Source: Allomuricauda sp. TY007 (GTDB lineage Bacteria > Bacteroidota > Bacteroidia > Flavobacteriales > Flavobacteriaceae). From it: a stretch of DNA of 64,000 bases. Numbering within the stretch: position 1 is the stretch's first letter; every line of letters begins with the position of its first letter. The notes under the pieces were generated by a model. It was not told where the DNA came from. It made no database searches and saw only the letters and a list, made by a program, of their open reading frames with translations. Positions 50,251-58,749 of this stretch are shown piece by piece. The DNA lies in contig NZ_WUEG01000007.1 in NCBI RefSeq assembly GCF_010468565.1, positions 124,001 through 188,000 on the forward strand, in the 5' to 3' direction. Both the position numbers and the translations under genes were made by a program.

Positions 50251-51120
50251 CTATTTTCTTTTGAACAGCTTTTTCACCAATTTCATTAAAAAAACTGCTG
50301 CCAAACCTATGACCAACCCAACCAGAAAATCTTTCAATAAACTGGGAAGACCAGGAAACAGATGATGAAGATAATCTATGTTGTGATTGAAGATTCCTCC
50401 AGACACCAATAACAAGGCGAAGGTTCCCACAACAGAGAGTGCTTTAATGATACGTGGCAATGCATTAACCAACACTCCACCTACTTTGTCAGAGAAACTA
50501 TCGTCACGGTCATTCAAACGGATTAATCTATACCCGTAATCGTCCATCCGAACGATCAAAGCCACTATGCCATATACCCCGACAGTTGCCAATAAAGCCA
50601 CTACCGAAACCGTTGCAATCCGTATCGTCAATGGTTCGTTTACCACAGTGCTCAATGCAATGATGACAATTTCAATGGAAAGGATAAAATCGGTAACAAT
50701 GGCCTGTTTTATTTTTTTTTGCTCCAGTTCGGGCAGTTCTTCTTCGGGAATATCAATAGGGTCTTCTGCATGGGCTTCCTCCTTACGATGAAAAAGGTAC
50801 TCATATACTTTCTCCGCTCCTTCATACGCAAGGTACACCCCTCCTAAAATAAGAATGATCGTAATTGCGGTCGGAAGATAGGCACTCAACAAAAATGCGA
50901 TGGGCAAAATAATTAACTTATTCAGAAAAGAGCCTTTGGTTATGGCCCAAAGCACCGGAATTTCCCTGTTGGACAAAAAACCAGTCGCTTTTTCGGCGTT
51001 TACCGCCAAGTCGTCCCCTAAAATACCCGCTGTTTTTTTTGTAGCAACTTTACTCATCGTTGCCACATCGTCCATAAGTGCAGAAATATCATCCAAAACA
51101 GCAAAAAAACCTGAAGCCAT
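50251..51120 (-). CDS. DUF808 family membrane protein
   Basis: 289 residues. The N-terminal sequence (FFAVLDDISALMDDVATMSKVATKKTAGILGDDLAVNAEKATG) is diagnostic for DUF808 (YedI-like). Five or so membrane helices follow, with AVFLMKLVKKLFKRK at the C-terminus. Function unknown. Probably a two-gene unit with DUF1801 downstream. Confidence 0.93.
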   Translation of the reverse strand: MASGFFAVLDDISALMDDVATMSKVATKKTAGILGDDLAVNAEKATGFLSNREIPVLWAITKGSFLNKLIILPIAFLLSAYLPTAITIILILGGVYLAYEGAEKVYEYLFHRKEEAHAEDPIDIPEEELPELEQKKIKQAIVTDFILSIEIVIIALSTVVNEPLTIRIATVSVVALLATVGVYGIVALIVRMDDYGYRLIRLNDRDDSFSDKVGGVLVNALPRIIKALSVVGTFALLLVSGGIFNHNIDYLHHLFPGLPSLLKDFLVGLVIGLAAVFLMKLVKKLFKRK

Positions 51121-51223
51121 ATATGTGTTTTATGGTTAAAGAAACTTCATTGATTGGAAGCAAAATAAACAAATCGAAGCATATTGGTGTATTAAAAAAT
51201 CTAAAAATACTTTGATTGCCATG

Positions 51224-51736
51224 TTATTTAACTCCTTCCAAGGACAATAAAGTGGTAACCCAAACAATTACAGAGGAAAAGAAGATTCCTATAGTATTGG
51301 CTGCAAAGGCCTCCCGTTTTTTCATTTTGAAAAGGTACGCCGCTATACTGCCCGCATACACCCCTGTGCCAGGCAAAGGAATCATCACGAACAACACAAT
51401 GCCCAAAAAACCAAACCGCTGTACCTTTTTTCCAGACCCTTTCTTGGCCCTTTGGCCCACATAAACAGCAGATTTCTTATAGAATCGCCATCTGATCAAA
51501 TACCGATTGATGTGCTCCAAAAAAAACATCATAATAGGGAACACCAATACATTGGCCAAAAAACAGGCTATAAAAACCATATACTCGTTCACCCCTTGGT
51601 ACATGCCATAGGGTATGCCAACTTTGGCCTCCCCAAAAGGAGATAGGCTCCACAGTATTGCTATGATCAAATCTTTATGCAAGGAATACCAATTTTTACA
51701 ACCGACAAACCTAGTGAGGATTTTACTTATTTCCAC
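51224..51736 (-). CDS. Small multidrug export protein family (COG2426)
   Basis: 170 residues, four hydrophobic segments. SPFGEAKVGIPYGM and FGFLGIVLFVMIPLPGTGVYAGSIAA match the SM_multidrug_ex family, despite the name not proven to export drugs; it resembles DedA-type small membrane proteins. Stands alone in a 560-base stretch bounded by DUF808 and the PHP gene. No terminator seen. Confidence 0.85.
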   Translation of the reverse strand: MEISKILTRFVGCKNWYSLHKDLIIAILWSLSPFGEAKVGIPYGMYQGVNEYMVFIACFLANVLVFPIMMFFLEHINRYLIRWRFYKKSAVYVGQRAKKGSGKKVQRFGFLGIVLFVMIPLPGTGVYAGSIAAYLFKMKKREAFAANTIGIFFSSVIVWVTTLLSLEGVK

Positions 51737-51896
51737 TTTTGGAAACCTTAAATATTTATTAATTGTGATTTCCGAACAATACCACCAATACCAAAAAACA
51801 TGTAACTACTTTACCCTCAGGTTAACAGTTTGTAAAATATACTTCTTGCGATTGAAGCATATTATATAGTTTTATAGTTTTGACAAAACCATCAAC

Positions 51897-53012
51897 ATGA
51901 AATTCCAAGCTTTTTTTGCCTTATTTCTCGTAACCTCCACTCTATTTGCACAAGAGCATTCGCACCAAAGTTCCAGAACCCTTGTTTTTCCCGATGTACC
52001 TGGATACAAAACCTTAAAAACAGACTTGCACCAGCACACTGTTTTTTCAGATGGCAATGTTTGGCCCAATATTAGGGTCATGGAAGCCCTTCGGGATAAT
52101 TTGGATGTGATTTCGCTTACCGAACACCTTGAATACCAGCCCCACGCAGCAGATATTCTCCACCCCAATAGGAACAGATCGTACGAAATTGCACTTAATG
52201 AAGCTAAAGACCATGATCTGCTAATTGTTCATGGGTCCGAAATTACCCGCCAGGCACCCATGGGTCATAGCAATGCCATTTTTATAGCAGATGCCAACAA
52301 ACTTTTGAAAGACGAGGCCGAAGAATCGTTTGCAGAGGCCAAAAAGCAAGATGCCTTTGTATTTTGGAACCATCCCGCATGGTATGCCCAATCGCCAAGT
52401 GGAAACCCTGTTTTGAGCGATTTTCAAAAAGTACGGATCAAAAAGGGAGAGTTGCACGGAATAGAGGTCATAAATACGGTTGATTATTCTGAAGAGTCGT
52501 TGGCCCTAGCCCTTGAAAACAATTTGACCATTATGGGCACCAGCGATATACATGGCCTTATTGATTGGGATTATGTGGAAAAGGGGCACGACCGCCCCAT
52601 AACCTTGGTTTTTGCCAAAGAAAGGTCTATTGAATCCTTAAAAGAAGCCTTATTTGCAGGAAGAACGGTTGCTGTTTTTAATTCGCTTTTGGTTGGAAAA
52701 GAAGAAAATCTGGTTCCTTTACTCAATGCATCGTTAAAATTTGAAAATGCCAAATATATTAACAACACTTCCATTTTAGAGATTACCTTAAAAAATGTGA
52801 CCAGCAGCGATTTGATATTCGAAAACCAAATGCCTTACACGTTCTATTCCAGTTCGCCGGTTTTTAAAGTACCGGCCGGGGGCACCAAAACCCTACGGAT
52901 CAAAACTTTGGAAAAACTGGTAGATCTACCTATTAGACTAAAGGCATTAGGGGCATACACTGCTCCAAAGGAGCATCCCATTGTTACTTGGAATGTTAAG
53001 TTGAAAGAATAA
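51897..53012 (+). CDS. PHP-domain phosphodiesterase (Sb-PDE-like)
   Basis: 371 residues. Signal peptide MKFQAFFALFLVTSTLFAQ. Metal-binding PHP motifs: DLHQHTVFSDG (~43-53), LTEHLEYQPH, HGSEITRQAPMGHSNAIF, NHPAWY, TSDIHG. The last ~100 residues form a beta-sandwich-like domain. Secreted PHP phosphodiesterases of this layout act on phosphodiesters such as bis(p-nitrophenyl) phosphate, and a wider role in phosphate scavenging is inferred. Convergent with the next gene, two bases apart. Confidence 0.85.
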   Translation: MKFQAFFALFLVTSTLFAQEHSHQSSRTLVFPDVPGYKTLKTDLHQHTVFSDGNVWPNIRVMEALRDNLDVISLTEHLEYQPHAADILHPNRNRSYEIALNEAKDHDLLIVHGSEITRQAPMGHSNAIFIADANKLLKDEAEESFAEAKKQDAFVFWNHPAWYAQSPSGNPVLSDFQKVRIKKGELHGIEVINTVDYSEESLALALENNLTIMGTSDIHGLIDWDYVEKGHDRPITLVFAKERSIESLKEALFAGRTVAVFNSLLVGKEENLVPLLNASLKFENAKYINNTSILEITLKNVTSSDLIFENQMPYTFYSSSPVFKVPAGGTKTLRIKTLEKLVDLPIRLKALGAYTAPKEHPIVTWNVKLKE

Positions 53013-53014
53013 GT

Positions 53015-53284
53015 TTAAGCCACGGACGAAAAAGGAGAGCCATTAATGGCTTGATCAAAGTCTGAAGATATTTTGAGGATGTACTCTTTTGGGGTTTTAT
53101 CTGAGATAGACACCCATTGTTTATCTACGTTCACATCGAAGTAAAAACTGGCAAAATCTGCATCAACATCGAATTTGGACAACAAGAATCGCATGATTCG
53201 TGGTCTGAGACTGTATTCCAAATCGATACAGGTTCTTTGCATTGCTGGATTGTCATCTCCAGAAAACACCCAATTAAATGTCAC
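53015..53284 (-). CDS. Hypothetical protein
   Basis: 89 residues, acidic, no signal or membrane segments. Sequence starts MTFNWVFSGDDNPAMQ and contains RPRIMRFLLSKFDVDADFASFYFDV. I do not recognise a family. Codon use looks protein-like and the gene fits precisely between the convergent PHP stop (two bases) and the oxidoreductase gene 80 bases upstream, which suggests the two are cotranscribed. Confidence 0.6.
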   Translation of the reverse strand: MTFNWVFSGDDNPAMQRTCIDLEYSLRPRIMRFLLSKFDVDADFASFYFDVNVDKQWVSISDKTPKEYILKISSDFDQAINGSPFSSVA

Positions 53285-53364
53285 AGGCTTTTAAGAGTTA
53301 GGACATACAATATACTAAAAAGCAATGCATTACCAACCTCTAGAAGGTATTTTTGGCCAAAAGG

Positions 53365-54570
53365 CTACTCTTTTCCGTCTACATAATCTTGAAGATAGGC
53401 GTACCGAGGGGTCAACTTCCCATTTTGGGTCATGCGGGCCCTATCGAGAATCCCATCCTTATCGTTGTTAAAGAAGGACGGAATTACATGCTTGGAAAAT
53501 GCTTCTCCAAAACCTACGCTTGCATCTCTGGGCAACTCGCACGGAAGGTTGTCCACGGCCATTACAGCAATGGCATTTTCGCTTTTAAAATTGGTTTCCG
53601 TTTCGGATACGGGATCATAACCGTAAATGGGTTCTGCTATGGTGGACGAACGAATGGTGGATGCTACGGGCCCATCGATATCGCAGCTGATGTCGGCCAC
53701 TACTTTTATCTTAAAATCGGGCTGTTTAGCATCCTCGCGTGTATACAGATAGGGGGCTCCATCCCCGTAAAAATGTCCTGCGATATAAAAGTAGGTAACT
53801 TTAGCAAACCTGAAAAAGTCAGATTTGTAATCTTCTGGATTTTGGAAAAAGTCGGCTTTGCTGCCTTTAGCGCCATCTTTGCGCTTTACATATTGAGACA
53901 CATCTATTTGGCAATATACGGGTTCGTTGAATGTGTCGGATAGATATTCGCTAGAAGCCACTTGCTTCAATCCCATGGCATCGAGCATTTCCTTGGCTCC
54001 ATTGCCTACCCTTCCCTTTCCTGTAAGCAATATTTTTATATTGGGCAGTTGTATTTTTTTGAGTTCGGCGATCAAAGCCTGTTGGTCCAGAAGTGACTCG
54101 GCCTTGGGCAATTGAAACAAATCGTATTTAAGACCGTACGCCCTGAATCCATTGTAGGCACCAACAATCCCCGCGTAACGGCCAAAGGCCACCAACCTAG
54201 CTCCTTTTGCGTTGGTAATGACTTCGTGATCGTACAGTTCAATATTTTTGTTGAGTACTGCTCGCAGTAGTTCTCTATTATAAGGCTGTTTTTTAATGGT
54301 ATGGGAAAAGAAGAAATACTTTTTGTTGGGAATCAATGCTTCGATAGGCACCTCTTTTACACCTAAAAGCACCTCACAGGTTTCCAAATCCTTGACAATC
54401 TCTAGGCCCTTTTCCATATATTCCTTGTCCGAAAATACCCGAATGGGTGATGATTCGACCAAAATTTGGGCTTCCGGATATGTGGAAAGGACATTTTGGC
54501 ATTCTTCTGGTGATAGCACTACCCTGCGATCGGGCGGATTTTTACGTTCCCTGATGATTCCGAACTTCAT
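53365..54570 (-). CDS. NAD(P)-dependent oxidoreductase, LYS1/saccharopine-dehydrogenase-like
   Basis: 401 residues. The N-terminus (KFGIIRERKNPPDRRVVLSPEE) and the loop ILLTGKGRVGNGAKEMLDAMG (Rossmann glycines) match the alanine-dehydrogenase/LYS1 superfamily; VVADISCDIDGPVASTIRSSTIAEPIYGYDP is the conserved C-terminal block of lysine-forming saccharopine dehydrogenases. Exact substrate is uncertain in bacteria. Divergent region upstream is rich in repeats. Confidence 0.85.
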   Translation of the reverse strand: MKFGIIRERKNPPDRRVVLSPEECQNVLSTYPEAQILVESSPIRVFSDKEYMEKGLEIVKDLETCEVLLGVKEVPIEALIPNKKYFFFSHTIKKQPYNRELLRAVLNKNIELYDHEVITNAKGARLVAFGRYAGIVGAYNGFRAYGLKYDLFQLPKAESLLDQQALIAELKKIQLPNIKILLTGKGRVGNGAKEMLDAMGLKQVASSEYLSDTFNEPVYCQIDVSQYVKRKDGAKGSKADFFQNPEDYKSDFFRFAKVTYFYIAGHFYGDGAPYLYTREDAKQPDFKIKVVADISCDIDGPVASTIRSSTIAEPIYGYDPVSETETNFKSENAIAVMAVDNLPCELPRDASVGFGEAFSKHVIPSFFNNDKDGILDRARMTQNGKLTPRYAYLQDYVDGKE

Positions 54571-54652
54571 ATATGATTTTGGTATAATTGTTGACCAAAA
54601 TAAGAGTAATAGGCAGGGTAAGCAAACTTTTTATTGTTTGATGGATATGAGT

Positions 54653-54660
54653 TACCTTTG
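54653..54660 (+). promoter_or_regulatory. Possible promoter -7 box for ssrA
   Basis: TACCTTTG fits TAnnTTTG but lies 270 bases before the mature tmRNA end. It is the nearest such box I can see upstream; the repeat cluster in between makes this only a possibility. Confidence 0.3.
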
Positions 54661-54919
54661 CCGACCGCGTTAGGGATAGAGGTGATATCCTTTTTCTGTC
54701 ATTTCGAGCGGAATCGAGAAACAGAAAAAGATAAAGCCGATAGCCCGACCGAACTATTGCGAAGCAATATTTTGGTAACGCCCACACTTCGACAGAGTTC
54801 ATACAGAGCGTAGTCGAAGTACTCAGTGCAGGCAAGTTCTTTGATAAAAAAGTGAGAAAGCGTTTAGGCCCTTCGACTACGCTCAGGGCATAATTCGTTT
54901 ACGGTAAGCAAAGCTTACC
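54661..54919. repeat. Composite cluster of dispersed hairpin repeats before ssrA
   Basis: Consecutive inverted repeats: CTTTTTCTGT/ACAGAAAAAG (54690-54699/54721-54730), TATTGC/GCAATA (54755-54760/54764-54769), ACTTCGAC/GTCGAAGT (54786-54793/54813-54820) and a 14-bp perfect pair, GAGCGTAGTCGAAG (54806-54819) with CTTCGACTACGCTC (54871-54884). GGTAAGC-AAA-GCTTACC (54903-54919) closes the cluster. The first unit carries TCATTTCGAG, the last CCTTCGACTACGCTCAGG, seen elsewhere. Confidence 0.75.
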
Positions 54920-54930
54920 TAACTCATTAT

Positions 54931-55327
54931 GGGGCCGACCGGTTTTGACAGCAAGACCAATGGCGATGTAAGCATGTCGAGCGCTGGGATATAGCTCGTA
55001 AATCTCATGTTTCACACTTTTAATTGGCGAAAATAATTACGCTCTTGCCGCATAATCTGAATTATAGTAAGATGTGCCTCGTCCCTACAAGGTAGGGAAG
55101 CGAGATGTTCCTGAATAGCCCTTGTTGACGGCGATTCGTTTAGGAGCACCAAAAAAGTCAACACAAGGGTGTCAGTTCGCTTTGGCGACACCTCTAAAAC
55201 CTAAAGAAGCTAAGTGTATATTAGGCCGTATCTGGTCAGGTATGCATCGAAAATTAAGCAGATACTAAGCATGTAGAAAGCATGGTTATTGCTTGTTTGG
55301 ACGAGGGTTCGAATCCCTCCGGCTCCA
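54931..55327 (+). ncRNA. ssrA: tmRNA
   Basis: 397 bases. The 5' end GGGGCCG pairs with 3' CGGCTCC to form the tRNA-like acceptor stem, the 5' GGTTTTGACAGC and the T-arm GGGTTCGAATCCC are typical. A resume codon opens the tag GENNYALAA at 55026-55052, followed by TAA (55053-55055). This tag is that of Bacteroidota. CCA is not encoded after the discriminator A (55327), so it is added afterwards. It rescues stalled ribosomes with SmpB. The 3' end is the likely target of the neighbouring integrase. Confidence 0.95.
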
Positions 55328-55353
55328 CTGAAACACCATCAAAACACAACATT

Positions 55354-55386
55354 AAACCTGTAAATTACTGATTTACAGGTTTTTTT
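55354..55386 (+). terminator. Terminator of ssrA
   Basis: AAACCTGTAAAT (55354-55365) and ATTTACAGGTTT (55371-55382) form a perfect 12-bp stem with loop TACTG, followed by TTTT. Confidence 0.9.
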
Positions 55387-55565
55387 ATTTTACTTGATTT
55401 CATTTTATATCAAATATTATCATTAAAAAAGGGACCTATTCGGTGAGCATTAATTTACCTCAAAAAGACTCACCGATTTATTTGTAAGAAATTGATTTTG
55501 TGTTAAATATGAAAACTATGTTTTTATATTTTATACTTTTATTTTTGTTAAAAAAGATACCAAAA

Positions 55566-56807
55566 ATGAGTCATTCTTTCTCTCAGCTATTTTATCTCAA
55601 AGGAAAACACAAGGAAAAAGACGTGAAAGTGCCTATATACCTACGTTTAACGGTAGATGGTCAACGAAGTGAACTCAGTGTTTCACGCAAAGTTGACCCA
55701 CAAAAATGGAGTGCTCGTACAGGGAAAATGAAGGGAACGAACCTTGAAGCAAATGAATTGAATCAGTATTTGGATACCGTTAGGAGCAGAATAAATAGAA
55801 TTCACCGTCAACTTGTAGAAGACAATAAACCCTTTACCTCTTCGGATATAAAAAATTTATATTTGGGCAAAGGTGAAAAGCATAAAATGCTTTTAGAACT
55901 CTTTGATGGGCATAACCAACAGATGAAGAAGCTCATTGATATTGACTTTGCACTAGGCACGTACAAAAGATATCATACCACAAGAAACCATGTGGCCGAA
56001 TTTATAAAGTCTGAATTCAAAAAATCGGATATCCCCGTCCGGGATGTCGATTTGAAATTCATCAAAGGATTTGAGTACTTCCTTAAAACAGTCAAAGAAT
56101 GCAACCATAACTCCGCTTTGAAATACATCAACAATTTCAAAAAGATTATCCGAATGGCCGTAGCTCATGAATGGATTAGTAAAGACCCTTTCTACAATTA
56201 TAAGGTACAGTTCAAAACAGTAGAACGGGAATTCCTTTCCAAAGAGGAATTGCAAGCATTAGTGGACAAAAATATTAAAGGAAAACGCCTAAATATCGTT
56301 CGGGATATGTTTGTGTTCTGTTGTTATACCGGCCTCTCTTATATTGATGTCCAAAAATTACATCCCGATAATATCGTGAAACATATTGATGGCAGCTTTT
56401 GGATCAAGTCCAAACGTACCAAGACAAAATCCAGATTGGGTATCCCCCTACTCCCAACTGCCCTGGGTATTATCCAGAAATACCAAGACCACCCCAAGGT
56501 TATCAATGGGGATTGTGTATTACCTGTTTTGAGCAATCAAAAATCCAATGCCTACCTTAAAGAAATTGCTGACCTCTGTGGAATCAAAAAGAATCTCACC
56601 ACTCATTTAGCCAGACATACTTTTGCTACCACTATAACCCTTTCCAATGGAGTTCCGATAGAAACAGTGGGGCAAATGTTAGGTCACAAAAATCTAAGGA
56701 CCACCCAGCATTATGCCAAGATCATTGATAGAAAGGTTAGTGAAGATATGGCTGCTTTGAAAGAAATTTTAGGCAATCAAAGTATAGCTAAAATTGAAAA
56801 GATGTAG
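55566..56807 (+). CDS. Tyrosine recombinase / site-specific integrase
   Basis: 413 residues from MSHSFSQLFYLKGK at 55566; a GTG start at 55500 adds a hydrophobic 22-residue leader that does not fit. Arm-binding domain 1-80, SAM-like core-binding domain ~115-215, catalytic domain ~225-400. The first catalytic Arg position reads YTGLSYID with Ser, as in Bacteroidota conjugative-transposon integrases; the remaining residues (K in KTKSRLG, HLARHTF, LGHKNLRTTQHYAK with final Tyr) are intact. Located at the 3' end of ssrA, a classic target. A 7-bp inverted pair (CGGTGAG/CTCACCG, 55441-55475) precedes it. Confidence 0.93.
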   Translation: MSHSFSQLFYLKGKHKEKDVKVPIYLRLTVDGQRSELSVSRKVDPQKWSARTGKMKGTNLEANELNQYLDTVRSRINRIHRQLVEDNKPFTSSDIKNLYLGKGEKHKMLLELFDGHNQQMKKLIDIDFALGTYKRYHTTRNHVAEFIKSEFKKSDIPVRDVDLKFIKGFEYFLKTVKECNHNSALKYINNFKKIIRMAVAHEWISKDPFYNYKVQFKTVEREFLSKEELQALVDKNIKGKRLNIVRDMFVFCCYTGLSYIDVQKLHPDNIVKHIDGSFWIKSKRTKTKSRLGIPLLPTALGIIQKYQDHPKVINGDCVLPVLSNQKSNAYLKEIADLCGIKKNLTTHLARHTFATTITLSNGVPIETVGQMLGHKNLRTTQHYAKIIDRKVSEDMAALKEILGNQSIAKIEKM

Positions 56808-56859
56808 AATCTCATTATTAATGAACCAATTCCTATTTGAAGGAAATCGCAACGTCATG

Positions 56860-57080
56860 CAAGATAAAAAAGACATTGACCACCATTTGGGCAGCACACC
56901 TTTGCGATGACCGTTACCTTTTCCAATGGGGTGCCGATTGAATCTGTTAGCAAAATGCTAGGGCATACTTCTTTAAAAACAACCCAAATCTACACAAAGG
57001 TATTGCACAGCAAAATTTAGGACGATATGGAAAAACTGAAAAATGACCCTGCCCTATTGGAATTTGCAAAGTCAATATGA
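56860..57080 (+). pseudogene. Remnant of a second tyrosine recombinase
   Basis: In the frame from 56895 the translation reads HTFAMTVTFSNGVPIESVSK, MLGHTSLKTTQIYTKVLHSK, then a TAG stop at 57018-57020, resuming DDMEKLKNDPALLEFAKSI up to TGA at 57078. This aligns with the end of the intact integrase upstream (HTFATTITLSNGVPIETVGQ, MLGHKNLRTTQHYAK). A one-base deletion just before (CATTTGGGCAGCACACC) breaks the frame in the HLARH block, so this is a decayed copy of a related but different integrase. Only the C-terminal end is left. Confidence 0.8.
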
Positions 57081-57082
57081 AT

Positions 57083-57666
57083 TTAGCGATATCCTAAAAG
57101 GGGTAAGGCTACATCATAACCAAGAGCAGCTTGCAATGGAAAAAGCGTATTTGGGTCTTTTTCTTGAATACTATCAGATATTATAGAACCATCTACAGTT
57201 TCCAAAACTGTTCTAACTCTTTCAAGTTTGTCAGAAGGAATTGAAAAGGGTGAATGAGTTCTATATAATATTTGATAATTGTCTGATAAATCCAGAGAAA
57301 TCCATATACTGACAGTACGTGCCCCCAAAGATGATTTTCTTAACGTTACTGTAGATTTCCAGTTCTCCGTCGAAGCCCATCCCCGATTCCTCAAAACCCA
57401 TGGCTACTTTCAACGAAGTGTAGGTGCTCGCAAGGGTTTCGAAAAAGAGCAGAGAGGTGACGACGCACTGTCGCCATACAGTTTCAATTCTCCATCCCTA
57501 AAATCAATGTCGTGAGTGAACCATTTGGTGCCAACGATGTTGTAGATATCCTTGAAGGTAATCTCACGTTTTAGGGCGTGTCAAAATCGATATAGTCCTT
57601 TTCCTTGGTTATCGGGTGCATGGATAGTTTCCAACTCGACATCTGAATAATACAGGTAATTTTCAT
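57083..57666 (-). pseudogene. Decayed gene of unknown family
   Basis: A minus-strand frame of 103 codons ends at 57083; its C-terminal half (LYRTHSPFSIPSDKLERVRTV, LQAALGYDVALPLLGYR) is protein-like. Upstream the coding signal jumps frames: KREITFKDIYNIVGTKWFTH and MGFEESGMGFDGELEIYSNV are interrupted by stops, and a further piece from an ATG near 57668 reads MNENYLYYSDVELETIHAPD before a stop. I see several frameshifts and stops, so this is probably relic DNA. Family unknown. Confidence 0.5.
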
Positions 57667-57723
57667 TCATAGGTTTCTTTGTTCACAAAAGAATCAAGTA
57701 TAAATACTTGTATTTTACCTAAT

Positions 57724-58731
57724 TCAAAATATCTCAGTGATTTTAACAGGTCTATTCTCCCTAAGTGATTTGATTGCTGCCAGACCTATTTTCAAAGATT
57801 GAAGTCCATCATTTCCATCAACCGGTGTCTTGTCATCATTTTCAAGGCTCTTTGCAAAGTCACAGATTTCGTTCTTGTACGCTTCCCTATACCGCTCCAA
57901 GAAAAAATGTAAAGGCAAGGCTGCATGTATGCCCTTATCGTTGTATAATTTATGGGAATCCATAAAGTTGTTATTGGACTGAACCATGCCCTTGGATCCA
58001 AACACCTCCACCCTTTGATCATATCCGTAGGACGCCTCCCTACTATTATCAATCACGGCCATAGTACCATCAGAATATGTAAGCGTTACCACTGCAGTAT
58101 CTATATCACCTGACCTACCAATGGCCTCGTCTATAAGAACGGCGCCCTTGGCATATACCTCCTCCACTTCCTTATCGACCACAAAACGGGCCACATCAAA
58201 ATCGTGAATGGTCATGTCCAAAAAGAGTCCGCCCGATTTTTCAATGTAACTTATGGGCGGGGCCCCGGGATCCCGGCTGGTAATCTTGACCAAGTGGGGT
58301 TGACCCACAGCTCCGGTCTTCACTAAATCCTTTACTTTTCTGAACTCTTTGTCGAACCTACGGTTAAAGCCCAACATGAGCTTGACCCCGGCCTTGTTCA
58401 CAATATCGAGGACCTCCACTACCCTCTCCAATGATAGATCGAGGGGTTTTTCACAAAAGACATGGATACCGGCCTTTGCAGCCATCTCCACATAATCTGC
58501 ATGGGTGTCGGTTGGTGAGCAGATCACTATAGCGTCTATGGGGGTCATTGTCAACATTTCTTCGAAGTTAGAAGCAATGTACGGTATGTTCTTGTTCCTG
58601 GCATATTGTCTGCCCTCTTCCAAGGGATCCATGGCCGCGACCACTTGGACCCCTTCCATTTGGCAAATGTTGCCCAAATGAATCTTGCCTATTCTGCCCA
58701 AACCGGCAACGGCGAATTTTGGTTTTTTCAT
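57724..58731 (-). CDS. iolG: Inositol 2-dehydrogenase (Gfo/Idh/MocA family)
   Basis: 335 residues. NAD-binding Rossmann glycines GLGRIG near residues 10-15, CEKPLDLS with catalytic Lys (~97), and SGGLFLDMTIHDFDVARFV (His/Asp of the active site, ~170-190) all match IolG. Oxidises myo-inositol to 2-keto-myo-inositol with NAD. Other Gfo/Idh/MocA members share this layout, but neighbours iolE, iolA and iolD settle it. Last gene of the operon, 18 bases after iolE. Confidence 0.9.
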   Translation of the reverse strand: MKKPKFAVAGLGRIGKIHLGNICQMEGVQVVAAMDPLEEGRQYARNKNIPYIASNFEEMLTMTPIDAIVICSPTDTHADYVEMAAKAGIHVFCEKPLDLSLERVVEVLDIVNKAGVKLMLGFNRRFDKEFRKVKDLVKTGAVGQPHLVKITSRDPGAPPISYIEKSGGLFLDMTIHDFDVARFVVDKEVEEVYAKGAVLIDEAIGRSGDIDTAVVTLTYSDGTMAVIDNSREASYGYDQRVEVFGSKGMVQSNNNFMDSHKLYNDKGIHAALPLHFFLERYREAYKNEICDFAKSLENDDKTPVDGNDGLQSLKIGLAAIKSLRENRPVKITEIF

Positions 58732-58749
58732 GAATTTGATTTCTATAAA

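Noticed and set aside
54542-54835. 97-codon minus-strand ORF over the repeats before ssrA
   Set aside because: It runs through the dispersed hairpin repeats, so the open frame reflects repeat composition and not a gene.
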